Of a stretch of 64,000 nt of DNA, positions 57,062 to 64,000 are shown piece after piece. The notes beneath the pieces are model-generated. The model saw nothing but the letters and a program-made list of their open reading frames with translations, searched no databases and was not told where the DNA came from. The stretch is from contig NZ_JACCDE010000018.1 in assembly GCF_013415125.1 (NCBI RefSeq), positions 42,759-106,758 of the forward strand, given 5' to 3'. The first letter of the stretch is position 1; the number at the start of each line of letters is the position of its first letter. Made by a program: the position numbers and the translations under genes. The DNA is from Vreelandella glaciei. Its GTDB lineage: Bacteria > Pseudomonadota > Gammaproteobacteria > Pseudomonadales > Halomonadaceae.

Positions 57062-58793
57062 CCTGTTCCTCCCGAAGCATTACCCCAAGGGCTATCAGAT
57101 CATCGGCCACCTGCTGGTGGGGCACCTTAATCTCAATCAACGTAACGCCCGCCTGCAGAGCCTGGGTATAGGCCGCCGAAAAGGCATCCAATGAGTAGGG
57201 TGCTGAGTAGCCAAGCCCAAACATCTTTGCCGCATATTCAAAGCTCAAACCGTGGGGCTGGCGGTAATAGCGCTCCAGCAGCTCGCCCTCTTTGGGCACC
57301 GGCAGCAAATGGAAAATACTACCGCCATCATTATTGAGAATAATCACCACCAGCGGCTGAACCGCCTGCTTTAACAGCGCCAAGCTGTTGAGATCATGGA
57401 GTGCGCTGGTATCTCCCAGCACGATGGTGGTTGGCCCTAAGTGGGTGAAACTAACGCCGTAAGCGGTGGCAATTAATCCATCGATACCAGACGCACCGCG
57501 ATTGGCAAATACCTGCAGCGGCGTTCGGCGATCCGTTCCCAGCATATTCATTAGCCGCGCGGGCAGGCTGTTGCCTATGAATAGCTGCCCTTCAGCCAAC
57601 TGCGCTAAATGGTGACAAATACTCACTTCTGAAAATGTCTTACAGCGCTCTTCGACAAGCCGGCTAGTGCGGCGTTGGAGGCTAGTCAGCTGATGCCAGG
57701 AGAGTTGTTCAGATATCGTTGGCAAAGCGGCTATAAAGTCGGCAGGCGAGCCTACCAAACGGCGCTTAACGCAGTAGTCGGAATCCAACCGCTGGGACAG
57801 CGGATCCACCAACCAGATGTCCTGCCACGGCTGCTGGGCAATAAACTGCGTTAACCGCTTGGAGATTAAACGGCCACCAAACTGCAGTAGCACCTCGGCT
57901 TTGGCGAGCTCTATGCTGAAACGCTCATCATGCAGCGCCAGATCGAAGTGAATCAGATTGTGAGGGTCAAAATGAATTTGGCTCTGTATGTCGGCCAGTA
58001 GCGGCCAACCCAACTGCTTGGATAGCTCAACAATCTGCTGCGCCTGCTTGTGGTCATCAACCCTGCCTACAACGATCAGGCCACGCTGCTGGGCAAACGT
58101 TTCCCACGCGTGGTTGAGCGCTGGAACCGCAGTACTGGATGACCAATCACTCCACGGTGTTAAAGTCGTCAGCCAGTCCCTCAGCGGGGCAAGATAATCA
58201 CTGGCATCCACCAGGCAGTTGCCGGGGTAAAGCGGTTCGCGATAACGGCAGTTTATGTGAATAGGCCCAGGGGTACGACGCTGCTGGTCGACGGCTTGAT
58301 CAAGCGTGCTGAGTAGAAACGCTGCTTTTATTTCAGCATCGGGTGGCGGCAGGTCGTGGTGAACAATGGTGTAGCGGGAGAAAATATCCCGTTGGTCAAT
58401 CGCCTGGTTGCTGCCGTTATCCAGTAGCTCAATGGGGCGGTCGGCAGAGAGCACAATAAGCGGGACGCCGAGTAAATTTGCTTCCACCACCGCCGGGTAA
58501 AGGTTGGCCACGGCAGTGCCTGAGGTGGTAATAATAACGACCGGACGCTGGCTGCCCCGGGCAATACCCAACGCCATAAACCCCAGCCCACGTTCGTCAA
58601 AATGGCAATGGCAGCGCAGCCCGGCGTGCTCGCTGGCGACCATCGTCAACGGCGATGAGCGTGAGCCCGGCGCCAGTGCGATATCACGCACACCCAAGCG
58701 GTAAAGCTCTTCTAACATCAACGCCGCCCAAACGTGATTGAAGGTGGCGTGTTGGATGGCAAAATCGGTAGATACAGGTGCTGTCATATGCAT
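57051..58793 (-). CDS. menD: SEPHCHC synthase MenD
   Basis: MenD is a thiamine-diphosphate enzyme that adds 2-oxoglutarate to isochorismate. The 580-residue product has [16 protein letters not shown] near 39-54, [16 protein letters not shown] near 65-80, [15 protein letters not shown] near 124-138, and the ThDP/Mg site [11 protein letters not shown] near 458-468 with [12 protein letters not shown] near 485-496. The ATG at 58793 shares a base with the menF stop (TAATG). The next ATG at 58787 is also possible. Confidence 0.95.
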   Translation of the reverse strand: MHMTAPVSTDFAIQHATFNHVWAALMLEELYRLGVRDIALAPGSRSSPLTMVASEHAGLRCHCHFDERGLGFMALGIARGSQRPVVIITTSGTAVANLYPAVVEANLLGVPLIVLSADRPIELLDNGSNQAIDQRDIFSRYTIVHHDLPPPDAEIKAAFLLSTLDQAVDQQRRTPGPIHINCRYREPLYPGNCLVDASDYLAPLRDWLTTLTPWSDWSSSTAVPALNHAWETFAQQRGLIVVGRVDDHKQAQQIVELSKQLGWPLLADIQSQIHFDPHNLIHFDLALHDERFSIELAKAEVLLQFGGRLISKRLTQFIAQQPWQDIWLVDPLSQRLDSDYCVKRRLVGSPADFIAALPTISEQLSWHQLTSLQRRTSRLVEERCKTFSEVSICHHLAQLAEGQLFIGNSLPARLMNMLGTDRRTPLQVFANRGASGIDGLIATAYGVSFTHLGPTTIVLGDTSALHDLNSLALLKQAVQPLVVIILNNDGGSIFHLLPVPKEGELLERYYRQPHGLSFEYAAKMFGLGYSAPYSLDAFSAAYTQALQAGVTLIEIKVPHQQVADDLIALGVMLREEQGEQ

Positions 58794-60118
58794 TATCCCA
58801 TTCCTAGTAGCGACATAATGTCAGCAATTTTCGTATCCAGTTCGCGCCACTCCTCGTCCGGCTGGGAGCCTGCCACTATGCCTGCACCGGCATAAAGGCG
58901 GATCGCTTCTGGGCCGATATGGGCGCAGCGAATAGCCACCGCCAGATCGCTGCTGGTGTGACTGATTCGGCCGAAAACGCCCGCATACCAGCCGCGTTGA
59001 TGACGCTCATGCTGATGAATAAATGCCAGCGCCGACTCGCGGGGAACGCCGCCTACCGCCGGGGTAGGCGGCAGCACTGCCAGCAACTGCTGGTCGGTGA
59101 CGTCTTGGTGCAACTCGGCGTGAATCAGACGACGGATATGCTGCACCGAGCGCAGCTTAACAATATGCGCCTCGCCCATCTGGACTTGAGAAGAGAGCGG
59201 CTCAAGCTGGGTCAAAAGCTGCTGATAGACGCACTGGTTTTCCAGACTGTTTTTCTTATCGGCCAGCAGTGCATCGGCAAGCGCTTGATCTTGCAGGGCA
59301 TCCTGCCCACGACGCGTGGTGCCCGCTAGTGCTTCGGTCATTAAGTGCCTACCTTCGCGCTTATAAAGCCGCTCTGGCGGGCAGCCAATAAACGCCTCAT
59401 GCGGAGTGAGCTGAATACCAAAGTGAAAACAGTCGGCGGCACCGGCCTGCCAGTGTGCCAGCAGCGCCCAAGGGTTGGGCATTTCCGGTGCGGTTAGGCA
59501 CGTCTGCCGGGAAAGCACCACCTTGGGCGTGTGACCCAGATGGTTTGGATGAGTAACCCGCTCTACCCACGCCGCCCACTCTTTTTGTGCAGGACGGTCT
59601 TCACGCTGGTAAATATAAGGTAGCAGACGTGGTAGCGCTTTCTCCGCTTTCAGAACAGCTAAACAGGCGTGAGCCTGGGCTATTTCAGTATCAGGGCAAC
59701 GATCATCGAAACGCAGGTTGAGTGACAGCGTTCCCACGCCTTGCTGGCGCCTAAGTTCTATACGCGGCAGCAAAAAGTGGCAGCCAGGAAAGTGCTGCCA
59801 ACCAGGCGAATCAGGGTCAAAGGCCATACCCCCGAAGTAATCCGGCTGCTCGCCACCAATACCTGCCAGCGCGGCAAGATCAGCCTGAAGCGCCACCAGC
59901 GAATCAAACGCTTTAACAGCCCCCAGCGTCACATGCTCGACGGCGTCAGCATCACGTGATTTCCAGTAAATGTGGGGTAACACGCTTTGTACGCTTAACC
60001 ACCCTACCAAGTTATCTACCTGACAAGGGGTACTAAGGCGAACAAACCCCTTTTTAGCGGTTTCACCAAGCGTATCAAGCTGGTGCTTAAGTGCTTCAAT
60101 AGGGTCGGTGAGGTACAT
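58793..60118 (-). CDS. menF: Isochorismate synthase MenF
   Basis: MenF converts chorismate to isochorismate, the first dedicated step to menaquinone. The 441-residue product belongs to the chorismate-binding family. The C-terminal catalytic half (about 185-435) contains [12 protein letters not shown] near 263-274, [15 protein letters not shown] near 351-365, RGWYAGVFG near 378-386 and AIRCAHIG near 397-404. Lack of an entB/entE-type neighbour and the adjacent men genes point to quinone rather than siderophore synthesis. It is the first gene of the menFDH unit. Confidence 0.93.
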   Translation of the reverse strand: MYLTDPIEALKHQLDTLGETAKKGFVRLSTPCQVDNLVGWLSVQSVLPHIYWKSRDADAVEHVTLGAVKAFDSLVALQADLAALAGIGGEQPDYFGGMAFDPDSPGWQHFPGCHFLLPRIELRRQQGVGTLSLNLRFDDRCPDTEIAQAHACLAVLKAEKALPRLLPYIYQREDRPAQKEWAAWVERVTHPNHLGHTPKVVLSRQTCLTAPEMPNPWALLAHWQAGAADCFHFGIQLTPHEAFIGCPPERLYKREGRHLMTEALAGTTRRGQDALQDQALADALLADKKNSLENQCVYQQLLTQLEPLSSQVQMGEAHIVKLRSVQHIRRLIHAELHQDVTDQQLLAVLPPTPAVGGVPRESALAFIHQHERHQRGWYAGVFGRISHTSSDLAVAIRCAHIGPEAIRLYAGAGIVAGSQPDEEWRELDTKIADIMSLLGMG

Positions 60119-60350
60119 AAATAACCTTTTAGGTAAGCGTTGCTAGCGCCTCATATTTGTATTGTCTAAATAACTCGGCCAATTCTCACGTAGACTAAAG
60201 GTGTATGGAGTATTTGCAGTGTGGCGTAAAGCGAGGATGTTTTTTTGACTTAGATCTGCTTTTCAGCAATTAATCATACATACTTGCATGTTTCTTACTG
60301 CTGCGCTTTACCCGTTTTTACCCGCGAATAGTTAATAGGATATCGACGTA

Positions 60351-61277
60351 ATGGAACCACTCGCTACGCAGCGTCAACGCCAGGCTTGGCTACTCGCAGC
60401 TCGCCCTCGCACCTTACCACTGGCGTGCGCATCTATTCTGTTGGGCAGCGGACTGGCGGCGACGGCCCAGGCCTTTAATCCTGCCGTGCTGCTACTTGCC
60501 CTGTTAACGGCTATTGCGCTGCAAGTACTCTCAAATCTAGCTAACGATTATGGTGATGCGGCTTCGGGTGCTGACGACGCACAACGTATCGGCCCTGTGC
60601 GTGCAGTCTCCTCTGGCCTACTTAGCCCCCAAGCAATGCGCAAGGGAATGGTGATAACCGCGCTTGCTGCCACGCTGTTGGGGCTACTCTTACTGGTGAC
60701 CGCCTTTGGCAACCAGTGGGGCGAGATTCTCACCTTCGTGCTGCTAGGGGCGGCTTCTTTATTGGCTGCAGTGACCTATACCGTTGGGCTCGGTGGCACG
60801 CCCTATGGTTATCGGGGGCTGGGGGACGTTGCGGTCTTTATTTTTTTCGGGCTATTGGGGGTAATAGGCACTTACTACCTTCATGTACAGCAGCTAAGTT
60901 GGCTACCGTTTCTACCCGCAGCGGCGTGTGGGTTGCTGGCAACCGCCGTGCTCAATGTCAATAACGTGCGCGATATCGAAAGCGATGCACGCAACGGGAA
61001 GAGCACCCTCGCAGTGCGGCTGGGCCGCGCTAACGCTATTAGGTACCACTGGGCGCTGCTGGGGATGGCGCTGCTGCTTACCCTTATCTACCTGCTGGTA
61101 CTGCCGGTGCCATTAGCGGGATGGAGTTGCCTGCTGGTGGCCAAGCCGGTGACGGATGCCGCCAGGACATTACATCGCACACGTGATGGAGAGACTCTGA
61201 CAAGCATGTTGAAGAAAACCGCCATCTCAACGCTGCTTTACAGCGTGCTGCTGTCTATTGGCTTGGTCTTTTTCTGA
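60351..61277 (+). CDS. menA: 1,4-Dihydroxy-2-naphthoate polyprenyltransferase
   Basis: MenA attaches the polyprenyl tail to dihydroxynaphthoate in the inner membrane. The 308-residue product has about eight or nine hydrophobic helices. The two Asp-rich prenyl-diphosphate motifs are NLANDYGDAASGADD near 63-77 and NVNNVRDIESDARNGK near 203-218. TAARPRTL-type start (LLAARPRTLPLA) is typical. It is divergent from menF. Its 3' end overlaps the histidine kinase gene end on the other strand by 51 bases. The last step (MenG/UbiE) is expected elsewhere. Confidence 0.93.
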   Translation: MEPLATQRQRQAWLLAARPRTLPLACASILLGSGLAATAQAFNPAVLLLALLTAIALQVLSNLANDYGDAASGADDAQRIGPVRAVSSGLLSPQAMRKGMVITALAATLLGLLLLVTAFGNQWGEILTFVLLGAASLLAAVTYTVGLGGTPYGYRGLGDVAVFIFFGLLGVIGTYYLHVQQLSWLPFLPAAACGLLATAVLNVNNVRDIESDARNGKSTLAVRLGRANAIRYHWALLGMALLLTLIYLLVLPVPLAGWSCLLVAKPVTDAARTLHRTRDGETLTSMLKKTAISTLLYSVLLSIGLVFF

Positions 61278-62543
61278 GTTTAAACATACGCAGACGATCG
61301 CCTGGCTTTGCTTAATCGTATGATGATAACCCCACCCAAGACGGTGGGTAAGTTTTGCAGTCAACTCTAAGCCCAGCCCAAAACCAAGGCTGTCAGCCTC
61401 CTCATTCTCTATGTTGAGATCATTAACTATCTCAACAACACTATCCCTCTGCGTAATACAAATACCGCCTTCCATCGTATGTTGAAAAGCATTGCGAATG
61501 AGATTTCCTAGCACAATCTGAACAGCAGCTTCCGGCAACTTACAACTATAGGGCTTGGTCACTAACGAAACCGTAATATCTTTATATTTCAAAAGATAGC
61601 CTAAATCATCGACCAAACTCTTTATCAGTAAATCTAACCTGAAATCTTTAATGAAAAGTGGTTCATTATCAGTCTTTCCTAGCCATAACAAGGTTGTCGT
61701 TAAGTCTTTCATAGTTTGGCTTGCGCGTTCTATACGTTCTACTACAGCTATTTCCCGCGGGTCGTTCCGCAATATAGCCTGATGCTCTTTTAGCTTGCGA
61801 AGTAACTCAATATTATTTTGTATCACACTAATAGGAGTACGCAATTCATGACTAGTATGACGTAAAAAAGATTGTTCCCTATCGAGTCCTTCTTTTACTG
61901 AAATCAGACTATTGCGTACCAGCCGGGCAAAATCGTTTAGGTCCCGGAATCCAAAATCTGGAATGTGGTCATCCAGAGTTTTTTCATTCAACTCTCGGGC
62001 CCAAACACCAAGGCGGGCTACGGGACGAGCTAACTGATATAAAAACCACCATACCACCAGTGCTACTGAAGCAGCGGATCCCAGCCCAATAACGAGCAGC
62101 GTTATTAGTGATTCTCTGGCGTGGCTCTTCACCATTTCGGAGACCGTATCGGGTGAAATGTAAAAACTCACATAAAAGATTTCTCCACGGACATCCACAG
62201 CCATATAAAAAAACATTAGATTAAATGGCTCGGCCTCACCTTTCATATTTAATTTTTGTAACTGGTTATCGATAGGTGGTGTAGGTTCTGACTCAACAAT
62301 GAAGGCTGGCTGATCGTGCCATTCACGAGTTACTTTATAGTTATCGAAACCTTTGAGATTAGAGCCGGACTCATCATCGGCATATACAGTGGCGGCCCAG
62401 TTTAGGTTATCGACAATAATGGTATCCATACCACTCATGAAATACCGTGTTGATAAGAAACTATAGCCAGTGATGAGCACAAAAGCGATGACGGTAAATA
62501 CTAGAATCAAGGCTCCACGAAGGCTGGGATTAGCCTTGCTCAT
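61227..62543 (-). CDS. Sensor histidine kinase
   Basis: A 438-residue membrane sensor kinase with transmembrane helices near residues 8-28 and 163-187, flanking a periplasmic sensor domain of about 130 residues, followed by a HAMP-like linker. The phosphorylated histidine is in FLRHTSHELRTPISVIQNN near 236-254. The ATP-binding domain shows LGNLIRNAFQHTMEGG near 350-365 and a GFGLGLELTAKL box near 394-405. The start overlaps the regulator gene end by 14 bases. The cognate pair sits after an RND pump gene, suggesting control of that pump. The signal is unknown. Confidence 0.9.
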   Translation of the reverse strand: MSKANPSLRGALILVFTVIAFVLITGYSFLSTRYFMSGMDTIIVDNLNWAATVYADDESGSNLKGFDNYKVTREWHDQPAFIVESEPTPPIDNQLQKLNMKGEAEPFNLMFFYMAVDVRGEIFYVSFYISPDTVSEMVKSHARESLITLLVIGLGSAASVALVVWWFLYQLARPVARLGVWARELNEKTLDDHIPDFGFRDLNDFARLVRNSLISVKEGLDREQSFLRHTSHELRTPISVIQNNIELLRKLKEHQAILRNDPREIAVVERIERASQTMKDLTTTLLWLGKTDNEPLFIKDFRLDLLIKSLVDDLGYLLKYKDITVSLVTKPYSCKLPEAAVQIVLGNLIRNAFQHTMEGGICITQRDSVVEIVNDLNIENEEADSLGFGLGLELTAKLTHRLGWGYHHTIKQSQAIVCVCLNSEKDQANRQQHAVKQR

Positions 62544-63210
62544 GATTTTCACGTAGAGCAAAACCAAAGCCTGGCACGGTATGTATTAACCGCGAAACGA
62601 AATCCGAATCCACCGTCTTGCGCAGATAATGCATATGAACCTTAAGCACATCGCTGTCAGGAATTCTGTCTCCCCAGACTGCCGCTTCTAGCTTTTGCCT
62701 GTTTACTGCTTCTGGAGCGGCTCTCAGCAACGTTTCAAGAAGCTGCCAGGCCGTAGGCGTTAACTTCAATCGTTGACCAGAACGGTAAACTTCGCGCCTA
62801 TTCAGGTTCATTTCCAGCCCTCCATAGCTTAGAATTTGGGCTTGTCCGCTACGACGACGAGTCAGCGCCTGCACTCGGGCCACCAACTCATCAAGTTCAA
62901 AAGGTTTTACGAGAAAATCGTCGGTACCCGCTCGAAAACCATCTAGCTTGTCTTGAAGCCTATCGCGAGCGGTGAGCATTAGCACAGGAATATCCTTGCC
63001 CTCATTGCGGAGCTTTTGGCATAAGGTTAATCCATCAAGTCTAGGCAGATTAATATCCAGCAGCAAAGCGTCATAATCATGTTCTTGCAGCAGATAAAGT
63101 CCTCTTACACCGTTGCTGGCATGATCACAGTGGATGTTTTCCAGCTCTAAATATTGTACAACGGTTTCTGCCAGATCATGATCATCTTCTACCAATAATA
63201 TATCTAGCAT
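62530..63210 (-). CDS. OmpR-family response regulator
   Basis: A 226-residue response regulator with a receiver domain (residues 1-115: acidic pair VEDDHD near 7-12, phospho-acceptor aspartate in LLLDINLPRLDG near 51-62, KPFELDE near 102-108) and an OmpR-type winged helix (about 130-222). It is partner of the histidine kinase that follows with a 14-base overlap. It starts in a TAATG junction with the end of the RND gene, so pump and regulators formed one operon before the IS insertion. Confidence 0.93.
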   Translation of the reverse strand: MLDILLVEDDHDLAETVVQYLELENIHCDHASNGVRGLYLLQEHDYDALLLDINLPRLDGLTLCQKLRNEGKDIPVLMLTARDRLQDKLDGFRAGTDDFLVKPFELDELVARVQALTRRRSGQAQILSYGGLEMNLNRREVYRSGQRLKLTPTAWQLLETLLRAAPEAVNRQKLEAAVWGDRIPDSDVLKVHMHYLRKTVDSDFVSRLIHTVPGFGFALRENHEQG

Positions 63211-63885
63211 TACTCCCGCACTCCCTCATTCGCTTTACCGCTTACCAATCGCTTCAATCGGATAGCCATATCCTCTTGAATGGCAATCAATGATGGTATC
63301 AACACTAGGATAATGATTGTCGAAAAAAGAATACCATAGGCAAGCGAAACGGCTGCGGGGATCAAAAACTGTGCCTGTATCGACGTTTCACTAAGCAAAG
63401 GCACCAATCCGGCAAATGTCGTCATTGACGTAAGCAGTACAGGGCGTAAACGACTGGTACAAGCCGACACCATCGCCTGCTGGTGGTCGTCATTTTCTAG
63501 GCTTTCCTGATTATATTGGCTCACCAGCAATAGGCTATTATTGATCACCACGCCACTAAGGGCAATGACGCCGTTTAGCGATAATATGCTCAAAGGCAAA
63601 TCATACAGCCAGTGACCAATAATAGCGCCCATGATGCCAAACGGAATAGCGCTCATAATGACTAATGGTTGAATATAGGATTTCAGTGGAATAGCTAGCA
63701 ACATATAAATTGCCAGCATCGCTAGCAAGAACATGGTTATCATTGATGAGGATGTTTCTTGCTGCTGTTCAGCTTCACCTCCAAAATGGATATCTAGATT
63801 TGGATATTTCTGTTGCAGGTCATTGGCGATAGTTATTTGTAAACTGCTCACCAAATCAGTGACAGATTTCACTTCTTTATCCCTG
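63210..63885 (-). pseudogene. RND efflux permease, C-terminal remnant interrupted by IS30 element
   Basis: About 225 residues of the C-terminal part of an RND permease remain. They begin in the second periplasmic loop (DKEVKSVTDLV, then FGGEAEQQQET) and contain the last five membrane helices (LAIPLKSYIQPL, GVIALSGVVINNSLLLV, RLRPVLLTSMTTFAGLVPLL). RND permeases are about 1000 residues, so roughly three quarters are missing here. The frame meets an IS30 transposase end near 63880-63890, so the upstream part is either beyond the element or lost. The remnant can be read from a GTG at 63908 inside the IS end, but function as a pump is not expected. Confidence 0.8.
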
Positions 63886-63888
63886 AAT

Positions 63889-64000
63889 TCAACTAATAAG
63901 TGCAGCACCTGCGGTTTCTAGCGCTCCTGAGTATTCACCTAAGAACACCTGGGCTGGGGTTCGGTATCCCAGCCGCTTTCTTGGTCTATCGTTTAGCTTA
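63889..64000 (-). mobile_element. IS30-family transposase, 3' end (cut by window edge)
   Basis: The minus strand encodes the last 36 residues of an IS30-type DDE transposase, including the family ending KLNDRPRKRLGYRTPAQVF and then GEYSGALETAGAALIS before a TGA at 63891-63889. The rest of the element lies outside the window. Its end is fused to a truncated RND pump gene, marking the insertion site. Confidence 0.9.

Noticed and set aside
60245..60258. TTGACTTAGATCTG as a second FNR box between menF and menA
   Set aside because: Only the left half is similar to the consensus; three mismatches in the defining positions.

Overview
This window reads like chromosome from a moderately halophilic gammaproteobacterium, most likely Halomonadaceae (Halomonas or Vreelandella type). 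That placement rests on protein style and gene content and was not tested by a database search. No rRNA, tRNA, CRISPR array or phage genes were seen. The only mobile element is the end of an IS30-family transposase at the right edge.

Layout. (1) 1-3827: end of mobA, then moeA, moaA and a G3E (CobW-like) GTPase in one tight molybdenum-cofactor operon, followed by a decayed EAL-domain gene. (2) 5004-13114: a LysR regulator, an NCS1 permease, a 550-base AT-rich spacer, and the reductive pyrimidine pathway (nitrilase-type ureidopropionase, dihydropyrimidinase, PreT, PreA). (3) 13281-21694: a siderophore-binding protein, an RND efflux pair with a TetR repressor and a 36-bp perfect palindrome, then cytosine permease and cytosine deaminase. 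(4) 21730-28897: an FMN riboswitch in front of a lone lumazine synthase, a GNAT enzyme, DNA glycosylase Tag, phosphatidylcholine synthase, a UDG-family protein, a MocR regulator facing DUF1127 and PhzF genes, and two Hsp20 chaperones behind a heat-shock promoter. (5) 29106-35587: class I aldolase and a complete siderophore uptake operon (permease, ATPase, binding protein, TonB receptor). (6) 35559-47898: a LysR regulator facing an amino-acid-type ABC transporter operon that also carries a DUF1989 protein, an M20 amidohydrolase and an agmatinase-family ureohydrolase; then a RutR-like TetR, methylmalonate-semialdehyde dehydrogenase, an omega-aminotransferase and a second M20 amidohydrolase. (7) 47934-61277: an anaerobic fumarate-respiration island, with frdABCD-menBCE, a C4-dicarboxylate antiporter, menH, menD, menF and menA. 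(8) 61227-64000: a two-component system and an RND pump cut off by an IS30 element.

How the parts fit. Regions 2, 3 and 6 together give a route from cytosine and uracil, via dihydrouracil and N-carbamoyl-beta-alanine, to beta-alanine, malonate semialdehyde and acetyl-CoA. The ABC/DUF1989/M20/ureohydrolase operon sits beside the beta-alanine genes and may feed guanidino or ureido compounds into the same end products; this is inference. Region 7 encodes nearly everything needed to make menaquinone and respire fumarate, with an FNR/Anr-like box between frdA and the antiporter. It looks like a self-contained module. The frd genes and antiporter lie exactly between menFDH and menBCE.
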